Source of the DNA: Alviniconcha marisindica
Lineage: Eukaryota; Mollusca; Gastropoda; Provannidae
Direction of reading: 5' to 3'
NCBI GenBank assembly: GCA_018857735.1
Contig: JABMCL010002254.1
Coordinates: 526,001-590,000 of the forward strand
DNA: 64,000 nucleotides
Position 1 is the stretch's first letter. Each line of letters begins with the position of its first letter. The position numbers were made by a program, and so were the translations under genes. Below, one piece after another: positions 1 through 40,164 of the stretch. The notes beneath the pieces were generated by a model, which made no database searches, was not told the origin of the DNA, and was given only the letters and a program-made list of their open reading frames with translations.

Positions 1-530
1 GCTGGCACCACCCTACCTGTGGACTGACTGACTGCTGGCACCACCCTACCTGTGGACTGACTGCTGGCACTGCCCTACCTGTGGACTGACTGACTGCTGG
101 CACCACCCTACCTGTGGACTGACTGACTGCTGGCACCACCCTACCTGTGAAATGACTGACTGTGGGACCACCCCACCTGTGGACTGACCTGCTGGCACCA
201 CCCTACCTGTGGACTGACTGCTGGCACCCACCCTACCTGTGGAAACTGATGACTGCTGGCATCACCCTACCTGTGAAATGACTGACTGCTGGCACCACCC
301 TACCTAGTGGATGACTGACTGCTGGCACCACCCTACCTGTGAAATGACTGACTGCTGGCATCACCCTACCTGTGGATTGACTGCTGGCATCACCCTACCT
401 GTGAAATGACTGACTGCTGGCACCACCCTACCATGGAATTGAAATGCTGCATCACCCACCCGTGAAATGACTGACTGCTGCCCCCCTACCCGTGGAACTG
501 ATGAAAAATGCTGGCAACACAGGTGAAACT
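1..530. repeat. 33-bp minisatellite at left edge
   Basis: About 15 copies of a 33-bp unit built on 'gctggcaccaccctacctgt' and a run of 'gactgact'. Copies differ by small substitutions and become degenerate after 420. It probably lies in the CYFIP intron after exon 12. No coding sequence is seen. Confidence 0.85.
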
Positions 531-594
531 TTTATTGACTGAAGAAAAGTGAATGCTCAATAAAACTGCAAGGGTAAAATGCTGCAACTGTTGA

Positions 595-825
595 AGCTGA
601 TGAAATGATGTAACACTGTTGGGGTAAAACGTTTTATTGACTGATGAAATGATGAAACGCTGCAGGAGTAAAAGCAGGGGTAAAAAACTTTACTGGCTGA
701 TGAAATGATGAAATACTGCAGGGGTAAAAAGCTTTACTGACTGATGAAATGATGAAACACTGCGGGGGCAAAAGATTTTACTGACTGATGAAATAATGAA
801 ACACTGCGGGGGTAAAAAGCTTTAC

Positions 826-829
<4 letters not shown>
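595..829. repeat. ~44-bp minisatellite touching the CYFIP exon 12 donor
   Basis: Five or so copies built on 'tttactgactgatgaaatga' followed by a 'cactgcgggggtaaaa' segment. The last copy runs into the splice donor of CYFIP exon 12: the junction itself reads tttactgactgttgaagttg. The unit therefore seems to derive from the exon-intron border. Confidence 0.8.
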
Positions 830-17215
<16,386 letters not shown>

Positions 17216-17529
17216 CGTGATTCTGCCACTGCAGGTCTCTCAGCATGAGCGTCAGACCTTTGGTATTCACTGTGACACAGCTGTCCTGTGCTTGGTCCTG
17301 CTGTGGTTCACTCAGTCTTCTTAAGCGTGCAGCAGCTGCTCTGCTACAGCACGTCTTGCTGCAGTCGTACACAGCATTTTTACTTTCTTTAACGATGCCA
17401 AATCCTGAAAGAAAAAAGGCAGAAATTAATTTAGTAGTAATATTAATAATTTGAGCTGAAAGTACTATATGCTTAGCTATCACCTAAAACAATGGCAGAG
17501 TGTAATATTACTGACAGTAACACTGAATG

Positions 17530-17532
<3 letters not shown>

Positions 17533-17597
<65 letters not shown>

Positions 17598-17802
17598 CAT
17601 GCATGCATGCATGCGTGTGGTTTATGTGCACATGTGCATATGTGTGTGTTGTGTTGTGTGCATGTGTTTGTGTGTGTGTGTGTGGGGGGGGGTTCATGTG
17701 TATGTGCCTATGTGTGTGTTGTGTTATGTAGGTGCATGTGTGTGTGCGCGCGTATGCATGTGCATGCATGCGCGTGCGTGTGTGCATGCCTGTGTGTGTG
17801 CA
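17533..17802. repeat. (GT)n microsatellite and GT/GCAT-rich tail
   Basis: An almost pure (GT)n run covers 17533-17591, followed by interrupted GT and GCAT repeats. It lies between CYFIP and CLHC1, which are transcribed away from each other. Confidence 0.9.
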
Positions 17803-18018
17803 GGGCCTTCAGCAAATCACGTACAAAGAAACATCTACAACTGCAAGCAAAAACCCCACCCTTCCCGATCAACTGAATCAATTCTGCAGCAGATTTGACA
17901 GGAAGACCACCACCCAAACTTCCAGTCACTCTAGCTCTAAGCAGGCTGTGCCCCCAGACCTCAGGTCGCCCACCACCTCCTGTCGCTCGCCCGCCACCGT
18001 TGGTGAGGACTCTCTGTA
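17803..18018 (+). mobile_element. CR1/Rex-like LINE fragment (endonuclease-RT linker)
   Basis: Open plus-strand frame reading GLQQITYKETSTTASKNPTL, PDQLNQFCSRFDRK and then a Ser/Thr-rich stretch to VGEDSL and a stop. The pattern 'glqxITxYK...sLpdxLNxFxaRFd' is typical of the linker between endonuclease and reverse transcriptase in CR1-like retrotransposons (from memory). Flanking RT motifs are absent, so it is a fragment. Confidence 0.6.
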
Positions 18019-18339
18019 GGTAGCAACACCAGGAAATCAGCCGACCCAGACAATATCTCATCCTTTGCACTGACTCACTTAAGTTATAACCCTTATTTAT
18101 GTCTGCAGGGCACTCACTGTTTTCACGGTACTCAGAGTATCCATCCAGACACTAGATTTTAATTCCTCCTTTGAATACAGTCTGCTTTCCTCTTTAGCTT
18201 CTCATCCACAGCAGCTTCCCCTGAATCACCAGTGTTGCATGTTATAACATGCTGTTGCTTGTGGTTGGGGGGTGGGGGTGGGGGTAGGGGGATGAATGTA
18301 GTTAGGCTGTGACTCATAGTCATGAGTGAGGTTATCGGC

Positions 18340-18940
18340 CAAGCTACACCAGGCCCACTCCTGTGTCAGCTGAGTCCAGGCTACACCAGGCCCACTCCTG
18401 TGTCAGCCGAGTCCAGGCTACACCAGGCCCACTCCTGTGTCAGCTCCAGTACACCGGCCCACTCCTGTGTCAGCGAGTCAGGCTACACCAGGCCCACTCC
18501 TGTGTCAGCGAGTCCAGGCCCCGGCCACTCCTGTGTCAGCGAGTCCAGGCTACACCAGGCCCACTCCTGTCAGCCGAGCCCAGGCTACACCAGGCCCATC
18601 CTGTGCAGCCGAGCCCAGGCTACACAGGCCCACTCCTGTGTCAGCCGAGCAGGTACACCAGGCCCACTCCGTGAGCCGAGTAGGCTACACCAGGCCCTCC
18701 TGTGTCAGCCGGTCCAGGCTACACCAGGCCCACTCCTGTGTCAGCCGAGTCCAGGCTACACCAGGCCCACTCCTGTGTCAGCCGAGTCCAGGCTACACCA
18801 GGCCCACTCCTGTGTCAGCCGAGTCCAGGCTACACCAGGCCCACTCCTGTGTCAGCTGAGTCCAGGCTACACCAGGCCCACTCCTGTGTCAGCTGAGTCC
18901 AGGCTACACCAGGCCCACTCCTGTGTCAGCTGAGTCCAGG
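18340..18940. repeat. 37-bp minisatellite, intergenic
   Basis: About 16 copies of 'gagtccaggctacaccaggc' plus 'ccactcctgtgtcagcc'. Copies at 18440-18720 carry many one- to three-base deletions; both ends are clean. Confidence 0.9.
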
Positions 18941-18944
18941 CACA

Positions 18945-20690
18945 GGTGCTCTGTGGTGCGCAGGGCCATGGGGCTGGCAGTCAGGGCCAGGATGGGAATG
19001 AAATGTGGTGATACTGACACTGTGGTGTAACACTGTTTCATCAGTTAGCTTGCTGTGGATTTATTTATCATGGACTTTTAACCCTAACATTTGCTGCTGT
19101 TGTTGGAATGTAACTTGTCATTTTATGACTGTCGTGAATGTGTGAGTGAATGCATTAGGCACCATGTAACAGTCAGTAACAGTACTAACACTGACACTTC
19201 ACAAGAGTTTATTGTATTGTGTTGTTGTGTGTATCAGATGCTAGTGTTGTATTATGCTCAGCCTCTGAGTGCCCATTTTACATGGGACTGGAAGATAGGG
19301 TACTGCAGAAACATTCTTTATTATATTATTATTATTATTATATCATTATTATATTATCATTATTATTATGATGGAGACAAGTAAATAAAATAAACAAGAG
19401 ATGAAGATATTTTTTCTGTTGCACCATGTATGTGACTATCTTAAATGTGTTTTTTTCAAATGCTGCTGATGGGGTCCTAGTCTCACACATACATGTATAC
19501 TATACCAGGGATTTATATAAATTATAAGGAAGACATGACAGAAAAATGCCAAATTATCCAGAAATTTGCGACATCAGCAACTGTCCTCTTATTCAAGTTA
19601 TTGTCAAGAGATTACACTCGAGTCTTACAGCAGTTAGTCCAGATTACTTTTAAACAGAACTTTTTGTGAGGCATGCACTTCCTTGTTGGTGGGACAACGA
19701 TATCAAGAGCATCTGAAATCCACCATCTTCAGTGTTGATTTCAGATGTTGCTGTGGGGGTGCCATACAACAACACAGTGGTCGCATCAGCAACTGTCCTC
19801 TTCATTCTTATTCTGTGAAGATTACTTTCACGATAGAACTTTTTGTGGAGGAAAGCACTTCCTTGTTGGTGGGACTAGCATACCACCAAAAAACGGAATC
19901 ATATGAACAAAATGGGGATATCTCTGCACTCTTCCTAGTTTCGGATGTATAAGAGATTATTTTTACAACATGCAATCATAGTTCTGTCACAGTTTTAGCA
20001 CTCTTCAAAAAGTTGTGCATACTTACCACTTTCTACAAGCTGGTTCCAACGACAACGCCTTTCGAGAATAACCTCCCTTTGGATAAATGCCTCATTTTTC
20101 AATCTTCTCGTCGCAAGCATAAAACAAACAAACAAACAAGCTATTAAGAACCGTGCGTTCAATGGAAAGTGGTATAATTAACATATTTTTAAAAATGTCT
20201 TTGAAATGGTCCTTTTTGCGGAATTTCTTCTTTTTAATGTCCGTGTCTTCCGGTCTAGACTTTTACCTTACCATTGTCTCGCAACACAATTGTTTACAAA
20301 TGGCGGCAGTGGAACTTTGAGAAAGCAGCTAGAGCAGTGTGGCCTGAACAGACGTGAGCTGGATGTGGTGTACTGTATCTGTCATTGCACTATGTGTCTT
20401 GGTCATTCTTTTTTCAATCTGCGCTGCAGGACAATCTGTTCAAAATCACAAAGCGCCAAGCTTGATCGCTCATTTTAAATAGCGTTTAGCGTATACGGTA
20501 TAGTGTCTCACTTCAACATTTGGAAGACAGTGACACTTTATGGGAGGTGAAGCGCTTCTGAGAAAAAAGGTGGGAGTGGAGACTTGGTTAGTGGGGTGAT
20601 AACAGCAGGGACTGGAAGGATACCACAACCAGGGCCGTCTTGGCCATGGCGGTCTCCGGCGTGGGCAGTCTAGTTGTACCGGACAAAACA
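18945..20690. other. Intergenic region upstream of CLHC1
   Basis: Mostly AT-rich, with an ATT-rich run at 19321-19376. 19571-19700 and 19787-19880 are a diverged direct duplication (shared 'cagcaactgtcctctt' and 'cacttccttgttggtgggac'). 'acaaatggcggcagtgg' at 20296-20312 resembles a YY1-type promoter motif, so a start site for CLHC1 or CYFIP nearby is possible but unproven. Confidence 0.4.
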
Positions 20691-20822
20691 CTGTTTGAAA
20701 AGGCTACCTACACTGAAACAACACTGTTTGAAAAGGCTAGCTCCACTGAAACAACACCATTTGAAAAGGCTAGCTCCACTGAAACAACACTGTTTGAGAA
20801 GGCTAGCTCCACTAAAACAAGC
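20688..20822. repeat. ~33-bp minisatellite upstream of CLHC1
   Basis: Four copies of 'acactgtttgaaaaggctag' plus 'ctccactgaaaca', 200 bp before the CLHC1 coding start. Confidence 0.85.
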
Positions 20823-21021
20823 AAAATATTCATCAGTTATATTTGTTGTCAAAGTTATCAAAACAATGAACTACTGATCAATAAGCATGGACCAATAAAA
20901 GAAAATGGAAAAAAAATTTTGTTAAAAAGCAAAAAATCAAAAAACATCATAACATCAGCAATACTCTAGCAACTGAGTGTGGGTGTTTCCTTGAACAAGA
21001 CTGGGCTATTTTCAGGGCAGG

Positions 21022-31519
<10,498 letters not shown>

Positions 31520-31671
31520 GATGTAGTCTAAAGCAGAACAATGTGCGACTGTTTTTCCTGAGCTGTTGCCTGGAACTCTCCGCTCCGGACACAACCTGTA
31601 AACCTGTACAGTATGTCGGGGATTCTGTGCTGCTGTGGTCAAGTATTTTCTGGGATAAAAACTGATGTGAA

Positions 31672-31677
31672 ATTAAA
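31672..31677 (+). terminator. CLHC1: Probable CLHC1 polyadenylation signal (ATTAAA)
   Basis: ATTAAA about 155 bases after the stop codon, in unique sequence of typical 3' UTR length. CA-rich repeats begin at 31740. Confidence 0.6.
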
Positions 31678-31954
31678 GCCGTTCTGTTAAGGAACTGTGA
31701 GAAAGTCTATGCAGAAGGGAAGTGTTAACAATGATGATGAGTCGCACACACACGCACACACGCATACAAACGCACATGCACACACGCATACAAACCACAC
31801 ATATGTGTGAGTGCACACGTGCACATGCATACACACACACCTGGGAGTGAAAACACAGTCCAATGATCCAAGACCTGAACTGGACTTTGCTGCAGGAACA
31901 AGAACATGCCAGAGGGTCTACAGGATCCACAGCTTCAGTCTGGCAGAATCAACT

Positions 31955-32400
31955 TCAGCACCATCTCAGAGCATCAGTCACAGCCCTTCTTCCACATCCA
32001 CTACCTCAACATGTACTGTGAAACACAGCCCCACTAACAGCCCTTCTTCCACATCCACTATTGCAGACTGGAAGCTCAGCATGTACTGTGAAACACAGCC
32101 CCACTAACAGCCCTTCTTCCACATCCACTACCTCAGCATGTACTGTGAAACACAGCCCCACTAACAGCCCTTCTTCCACATCCACTACCTCAACATGTAC
32201 TGTGAAACACAGCCCCACTTCCACATCCACTACCTCAGCATGTACTGTGAAACACAGCCCCACTAACAGCCCTTCTTCCACATCCACTACCTCAGCATGT
32301 ACTGTGAAACACAGCCCCACTTCCACATCCACTACCTCAGCATGTACTGTGAAACACAGCCCCACTAACAGCCCTTCCCTCCCTGGCTGCAGACTGAGTT
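31955..32400. repeat. ~57-bp minisatellite
   Basis: Seven or eight copies of 'acatccactacctcagcatg' plus 'tactgtgaaacacagcccca' with optional 'ctaacagcccttcttcc'. Starts about 280 bp after the CLHC1 poly(A) signal. Confidence 0.9.
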
Positions 32401-32404
32401 TGCC

Positions 32405-34022
32405 CTGATGCAGTCAACACAGCCCCACTAACAGCCCTTCCCCCCTGATGCAGTCAACACAGCCCCACTAACAGCCCTTCCCCCCTGATGCAGTCAACAC
32501 AGCCCCCTAAAACAGCCCTTTCCCCCTGATGCAGTCAACACAGCCCCACTAACAGCCCTTCCCCCCTGATGCAGTCAACACAGCCCCCTAAAACAGCCCT
32601 TTCCCCCTGATGCAGTCAACACAGCCCCACTAACAGCCCTTCCCCCCTGATGCAGTCAACACAGCCCACTAACAGCCCTTCCCCCTGAAGCAGTCAACAC
32701 AGCCTTCCCCCTAAATCCCCGGGCCAGCCTTCCCTGAAGCAGTCAACACAGCCCTTCCCCCTGAAGCAGTCAACACAGCCCTTCCCCCCTGATGCAGTCA
32801 ACACAGCCCTTCCCCCTGAAGCAGTCAACACAGCCCTTCCCCCCTGATGCAGTCAACACAGCCCTTCCCTCCTGATGCAGTCAACACAGCCCTTCCCCCT
32901 GAAGCAGTCAACACAGCCCTTCCCTCCTGAAGCAGTCAACACAGCCCTTCCCCCTGATGCAGTCAACACAGCCCTTCCCCCCTGATGCAGTCAACACAGC
33001 CCTTCCCCCTGAAGCAGTCAACACAGCCCTTCCCCCTGAAGCAGTCAACACAGCCCTTCCCCCTGAAGCAGTCAACACAGCCCTTCCCCCTGAAGCAGTC
33101 AACACAGCCCCACTAACAGCCCTTCCCTCCTGAAGCAGTCAACACAGCCCTTCCCTCCTGAAGCAGTCAACACAGCCCTTCCCCCTGAAGCAGTCAACAC
33201 AGCCTTCCCCCTGAAGCAGTCAACACAGCCCTTCCCTCCTGAAGCAGTCAACACAGCCCTTCCCCCTGAGCAGTCAACACAGCCCCCTAAACCCTCCCCC
33301 TGATGCAGTCAACACAGCCCTTCCCCCTGAGCAGTCAACACAGCCCTTCCCTCCTGAAGCAGTCAACACAGCCCTTCCCCCTGAAGCAGTCAACACAGCC
33401 CTTCCCTCCTGATGCAGTCAACACAGCCCTTCCCCCTGAAGCAGTCAACACAGCCCTTCCCCCTGAGCAGTCAACACAGCCCTTCCCCCTGAAGCAGTCA
33501 ACACAGCCCTTCCCCCCTGAAGCAGTCAACACAGCCCTTCCCTCCTGAAGCAGTCAACACAGCCCTTCCCCCTGAAGCAGTCAACTACAGCCCTTCCCCC
33601 TGAAGCAGTCAACACAGCCCTTCCCTCCTGGCATAAAGCCCTTCCCCAGAGTCAACACAGCCCTTCCCCCCTGATCCCAGCCCAACACAGCCCTTCCCCC
33701 CTGATGCAGTCAACACAGCCCTTCCCTCCTGAAGCAGTCAACACAGCCCTTCCCCCCTGATGCAGTCAACACAGCCCCTATAACAGCCCTTCCCCCTGAT
33801 GCAGTCAACACAGCCCTTCCCCCCTGATGCAGTCAACACAGCCCTTCCCCCCTGAAGCAGTCAACACAGCCCTTCCCCCCTGATGCAGTCAACACAGCCC
33901 TTCCCCCCTGATGCAGTCAACACAGCCCCCCTACAACAGCCCTTCCCCCCTGAAGCAGTCAACACAGCCCTTCCCTCCTGAAGCAGTCAACACAGCCCTT
34001 CCCTCCTGAAGCAGTCAAGAAG
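32405..34022. repeat. 26-28 bp minisatellite, 1.6 kb
   Basis: Around 60 copies of 'gcagtcaacacagcccttcc' plus 'cccctga'. Variation in C-run length and gaag/gatg gives many subtypes. It grows directly out of the previous array through shared 'cacagccccactaacagccc'. Confidence 0.92.
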
Positions 34023-34024
34023 CC

Positions 34025-34480
34025 CCAACACTCAGCTCCTGCTCAGACATCCCAGATGTCATTGGAAGCAAGAAAAAAAAGCACTTGTCTTTTTCTATCT
34101 AAAGCTTCAGGCAGAAGTGAAAATGACTGAGTTTTAAAGACGAAAGAATGAAGTCTCTGGTTCAGCCAGAAAGTCAGTCAGCAGATGGTCCAAGAGGGTT
34201 AGAAAGGAAAACAGAAATGTGCACACAGAAAATAATATGTAGCATGACTGCTGGAGTGTTGGGTTTATTGCACATGAAGGTAAGCTGTTGCAAAACAGCC
34301 TTCACATATATATATATATACATGTGTGCGTGTGACAGCTGCACGTGCTAGGTCTTGCTGCCTGATTGTCTCCCTTGCCTCACTGGCTGTCGGCATTTCA
34401 CAGACTGTGAGACTGCTTTTCGCTTCTTTACAACCTGTGAAACTGGGACCGTTTCCTGAATTTTTAGTGGCACTAAAATT
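34025..34480. other. Intergenic, unique
   Basis: No gene or array apart from a short (TA)n at 34306-34322. Confidence 0.5.
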
Positions 34481-36415
34481 AGGTATATATTTTCTGGTTC
34501 TTTACTGGCTGTGAAATGAGAGTGCTTGGTTCTTTACTGGCTTTAGAAATGGGACTTATTGATTCTTTAGTAGCTGTAAGCCTGGGACTGGTTCCAATTC
34601 TCTACTGGCTGTGAAACTGGGTTTCCTGCTGCTTTACTGACTGTGAAACTGGGACTATTTACTGATTCTTTACCAGTTGAATGACTGAAATTGTTTACCA
34701 GCTGTATAACTGAAATTCTTTAGCAGCTGTATGACTGAAATTTTGTACCAGCTGTATGGCTGAAATTCTGTACCAGCTGTATGAGTGAAATTCTGTACCA
34801 GCTGTATGAGTGAAGTACTGTTTTAACCCTCCTGATTAGCTCACTCCTTACTCTGTACCGTTTCTCTCCCTCGGACTCAATACTGGTTAAATCTCTTCTC
34901 CTTGCTCTTTACTGGTCCCTTCTCTCCTTGATCTGTTCTGGTCGTCTCTCTCCTTCTATACTGGTTAACTCTCTCCTTACTTTATACCAGTTAATGATCT
35001 CCTTACTCTATACTGGTCAACTCTCTGCTTACTCAGTCATGATTAAGGATCTTACTCTATACTGGTTTACTCTCTCCTTACACTGGTCAGCTCTCTCCCT
35101 ATTCTATACAGGTCAACTCGCTCAATACTCTATACTGGTCAGCTCTCTCCTTACTCTATACCGGTCAGCTCTCTTACTCAATACTGGTCAGCTCTCTCCT
35201 TACTCAGTACTGGTCAGCTCTCTCCTTACCCAATGCTGGTCAGCTCTCTCCTTACTCAATACTGGCTGGTCAGCTCTCTCCTTACTAAATACTGGCTGGT
35301 CAGCTCTCTCCTTACTAAATACTGGCTGGTCAGCTCTCTCCTTACTAAATACTGGCTGGTCAGCTCTCTCCTTACTCAATACTGGCTGGTCAGCTCTCTC
35401 CTTACTAAATACTGGCTGGTCAGCTCTCTCCTTACTAAATACTGGCTGGTCAGCTCTCTCCTTACTAAATACTGGCTGGTCAGCTCTCTCCTTACTAAAT
35501 ACTGGCTGGTCAGCTCTCTCCTTACTAAATACTGGCTGGTCAGCTCTCTCCTTACTAAATACTGGCTGGTCAGCTCTCTCCTTACTAAATATGGCTGGTC
35601 AGCTCTCTCCTTACTAAATACTGGCTGGTCAGCTCTCTCCTTACTCAATACTGGTCATCTCTCTCCTTACCCAATGCTGGTCCAGCTCCTCTTACTAAAT
35701 ACTGGCTGGTCAGCTCTCTCCTAGCTCAATACTGGTCATCTCTCTCCTTACCCAATGCTGGTCAGCTCTCTCCTTACTCAATACTGGCTGGTCAGCTCTC
35801 TCCTTACTCAATACTGGTCATCTCTCTCCTTACCCAATGCTGGTCAGCTCTCTCCTTACTAAATACTGGCTGGTCAGCTCTCTCCTTACTCAATACTGGC
35901 TGGTCAGCTCTCTCCTTACTCAATACTGGTCATCTCTCTCCTTACCCAATGCTGGTCAGCTCTCTCCTTACTAAATACTGGCTGGTCAGCTCTCTCCTTA
36001 CTAAATACTGGCTGGTCAGCTCTCTCCTTACTCAATACTGGTCATCTCTCTCCTTACCCAATGCTGGTCAGCTCTCTCCTTACTAAATACTGGCTGGTCA
36101 GCTCTCTCCTTACTAAATACTGGCTGGTCAGCTCTCTCCTTACTCAATACTGGTCATCTCTCTCCTTACCCAATGCTGGTCAGCTCTCTCCTTACTCAAT
36201 ACTGGTCAGCTCTCTCCTTACTCTGTACTGGTCAGCTCTCTCCTTCCCCTTACTCTGTAGAGTTTGACTTGACTCTCCCAACTCCCTACTGGTCAGCTCT
36301 CTCCTTACTCCCTACTGGTCAGCTCTCTCCTTACTCTATAGGGGTCGACTCAACTCTCCCTACTCAATACTTGTCAACTCTCTCCTCCTTACTCCCTACT
36401 GGTTAACACAAAGCA
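34480..36415. repeat. Degenerate ~25-bp repeats, then 26/30-bp array
   Basis: 34480-34830 is a decayed series around 'agctgtatgactgaaattct'. 34840-36415 holds about 55 units of 'cagctctctccttactcaat' plus 'actggt' or 'actggctggt'. A higher-order pattern of 26- and 30-bp variants with 'catctctctccttacccaat' appears in 35640-36190. Confidence 0.9.
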
Positions 36416-36679
36416 CAGTACCAGCTGCTTGAAAGTCACTTCTGGTCCTTTTAGTTTTGAGTTATGCGTATTAGACTGTGTCAGAATACAGTTCTCCCCA
36501 GCATGGGAACATTTTGCTGGAATGCAGAAGATGAAGGACCACAGTTTGACAAAGAGAAAAAGAAAACAAACTTGCTATTTTTGCTGTCCCAAATAAACCT
36601 GCTCTTTTTCTCTCTCCCCACCTTCTTAAATTATTGCCGTTCCGGCATGGTTGCTGGTGTCTGTTAATAAGTAGAGAAC

Positions 36680-37260
36680 TGTGTGTATCCCATATACTTG
36701 GACTCCAACTTGGACACACCCGTTTCTAAACAGATGTAAAGACCCATTTTTCAACTTATCCTCAGACCTGAAGGCTATCACATCTAGACACACCCATTTT
36801 TAAACAAATCAGGTATGTGTCACATAGGAGCAGACAAACCTGTTTTACACACATGCTCAGGTGTGTATCACATAAGTGTGGACATGCCCATTTTTAGAAC
36901 CATGCTCAGATGCATACCCTTAATATCTAGTCGTACCCATTTTTTAACACAATCTCAGACATGTATCATGTATGTGTAGACATACTGTTTTTAAACACAG
37001 TCACATGCTCACACGTGTATCACATAATTATGAGTAGATACTAGATATACCCATTTTTAAACACATGCTTAGATGTGTGTCATGAATGTGTAGCCATACC
37101 CGTTTTTAAACACATGCTCAGATGTGTGTCATGAATGTGTAGCCATACCTGTTTTTAAACACATGCTCAGAGGTCTATCACACACATGTAGGCATACCCG
37201 TTTTAAAAGATGCTGAAATATGTATCATGTATGTGTAGACATACCAGTTGTCAAACCTGT
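36680..37260. repeat. Old degenerate ~60-bp repeat
   Basis: Nine or ten diverged copies around 'acccatttttaaacacatgc' plus 'tcagatgtgtatcac'. Much more diverged than its neighbours, so probably older. 37260-38290 is intergenic, with short poly-A-rich stretches and a (GT)n run at 37817-37864. Confidence 0.75.
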
Positions 37261-37831
37261 TCTCACACACAACTGTCATTCAAGAAGGAAAAACAAACAG
37301 CCGGAGGACAAGAGAATGTGCATGAAAATAGTTCATACCTTTAATAACAGAACAATTCTCAAGTGTTTTCATGTTAAAGATTTTAAGCAATTAATACGGA
37401 ATGTGACACACAGATGTTATATGTTCCTGGAAGCACCCCCCCCCCCCAAAAAAAAAAGAGAAAAAAAGAGAAAAAAAAGAAAGTTCATGAATGCTGAAAT
37501 ACTAACAGTACACCAGAGACAGTTGTTGTTTTTTAAACATATTTAGAGGTTCATGGCAGGAACAATGTTGATACCTCATGACAAACTCAATTATACCATT
37601 GATCCAGATTTTCTGTACCACTGATCCAGATTTTCTGTACCATTGATCCAGATTTTGTCATAAATCTGAAACAGCAAACCCTCAAATGCATTAACACCAA
37701 TTTTCACACACTGACAATCTTTCATGGAGACTGTCCCCTCAGAAAAAAATGAAGTAGAGAAAAAAAAACGAAAAAAAACTCAATCCTACCAGCTGTATGC
37801 TCACATAGATGCAAACCTGTGTGTGTGTGTG

Positions 37832-37867
<36 letters not shown>

Positions 37868-38289
37868 TGTGTGTTTGGGGGGTAGTTAGTACTTGGACTG
37901 TAACGTTTGGTTAACTGCATACCATCACTTAATGATGAAAAAACAGCATCATAAGTCAATATAAATTTGGAACTCTTTTCATGTCTTAAACTGTACTAAG
38001 TCAGGCAAATCTACAAACTCAGTCCAAACACAAACACAGCAGGGATAATCTTGCAGGGGGCCAGAAAGGTTACACTCTCTGATGAAGCAACAGAAAAACT
38101 GACAACACTGGAGACCAGCCAGATGATCCACTCAGTGACCCATCAACCAGAGAAAAACAAATAGTAAAAGAAACAGAATATGTATGTACATAGAAAGGAT
38201 ATCAAAAGTGTAAAATGTGTGTACATATCATATATAATGCAGTCCTTAACCTGATCCAGTTGTTAATGCTTAGCCTGTTGCAGAAAATG

Positions 38290-39855
38290 CAGGTTTGGAT
38301 CCTGTTTACACCCCACTGGGGCGTGTCAGTGTGTGACACTGTGTTAGATCCTGTTTACGCCCCACTGGGGCGTGCCAGTGTGCGACAAGGTGTTAGATCC
38401 TGTTTACGCCCCACTGGGGCGTGTCAGTGTGTGACACTGTTAGATACTGTTTACGCCCCACTGGGGCGTGTCAGTGTGTGACACTGTGTTAGATCCTGTT
38501 TACGCCCCACTGGGGCGTGTCAGTGTGTGACACTGTGTTAGATCGCATTTATACCCCACTGGGGCGTGTCAGTGTGTGACACTGTGTTAGATCCTGTTTA
38601 CGCCCCACTGGGGCGTGCCAGTGTGCGACAAGGTGTTAGATCCTGTTTACACCCCACTGGGGCGTGTCAGTGTGTGACACTGTTAGATACTGTTTACGCC
38701 CCACTGGGGCGTGTCAATGTGTGACACTGTGTTAGATCCTGTTTACGCCCCACTGGGGCATGTCAGTGTGTGACACTGTGTTAGATCGCGTTTATACCCC
38801 ACTGGGGCGTGTCAGTGTGTGACACTGTGTTAGATCGCGTTTATACCCCACTGGGGCGTGTCAGTGTGTGACACTGTGTTAGATCCTGTTTACGCCCCAC
38901 TGGGGCGTGCCAGTGTGCGACAAGGTGTTAGATCCTGTTTACACCCCACTGGGGCGTGTCAGTGTGTGACACTGTTAGATACTGTTTACGCCCCACTGGG
39001 GCGTGTCAGTGTGTGACACTGTGTTTGATCCTGTTTACGCCCCACTGGGGCGTGTCAGTGTGTGACACTGTGTTAGATCCTGTTTATACCCCACTGGGGC
39101 GTGTCAGTGTGTGACACTGTGTTAGATCCTGTTTACACCCCACTGGGGCGTGTCAGTGTGTGACACTGTGTTAGATCCTGTTTACGCCCCACTGGGGCGT
39201 GTCAGTGTGTGACACTGTGTTAGATCCTGTTTACGCCCCACTGGGGCGTGTCAGTGTGTGACACTGTGTTAGATCCTGTTTACACCCCACTGGGGCCTGT
39301 CAGTGTGCGACACTGTGTTAGATCCTGTTTACGCCCCACTGGGGCGTGTCAGTGTGTGACACTGTGTTTGATCCTGTTTACGCCCCACTGGGGTGTGTCA
39401 GTGTGTGACACTGTGTTAGATCCTGTTTATACCCCACTGGGGCCTGTCAGTGTGCGACACTGTGTTAGATCCTGTTTACGCCCCACTGGGGCGTGTCAGT
39501 GTGCGACACTGTGTTAGATCCTGTTTACGCCCCACTGGGGCGTGTCAGTGTGCGACAAGGTGTTAGATCCTGTTTACACCCCTTTGGGGCGTGTCAGTGT
39601 GTGACACTGTTAGATACTGTTTACGCCCCACTGGGGCGTGTCAGTGTGTGACACTGTGTTAGATCCTGTTTACGCCCCACTGGGGCGTGTCAGTGTGTGA
39701 CACTGTGTTAGATCCTGTTTATACCCCACTGGGGCCTGTCAGTGTGCGACACTGTGTTAGATCCTGTTTACGCCCCACTGGCCTCCAGCATAGAGACCTG
39801 CCTCACTTACTTGTCATGCTGAGCAGGGGGCGTGTCAGTGTGTGACACTGTCAGC
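38290..39855. repeat. 49-bp minisatellite with two inverted repeats per unit
   Basis: About 31 copies. Each unit contains gccccactggggc (6-bp arms, one-base centre) and tgtcagtgtgtgaca (5-bp arms), joined by 'ctgtgttagatcctgttta'. Compensated changes are rare because most copies keep both palindromes unchanged. Confidence 0.92.
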
Positions 39856-40164
39856 CACACCCAAGTATGGGGAAAAATCTGATGAATGGAAAATGAAGTG
39901 GTATGAAATAGGACGGTAGACATTTAGCAAAGTAGAAGTTCTGGCACAGGTGAAGCATCTACTCCAGGATTAAAAGACAGAACTGTTGATTGCAAAGTTT
40001 CCTTAACAAAGCTATACAAAACAAAATATGGCAGAAAAACATCTTGTAAATTGAGACAGAAGACAGATAGAACAAATGCTGACCAAAACAAAAAGAAAAA
40101 ATGAAAAACAGAATGAGACCCACAACTGTCTAACTGCAAGTTAGTAACCGGATTGTAACGTCCT

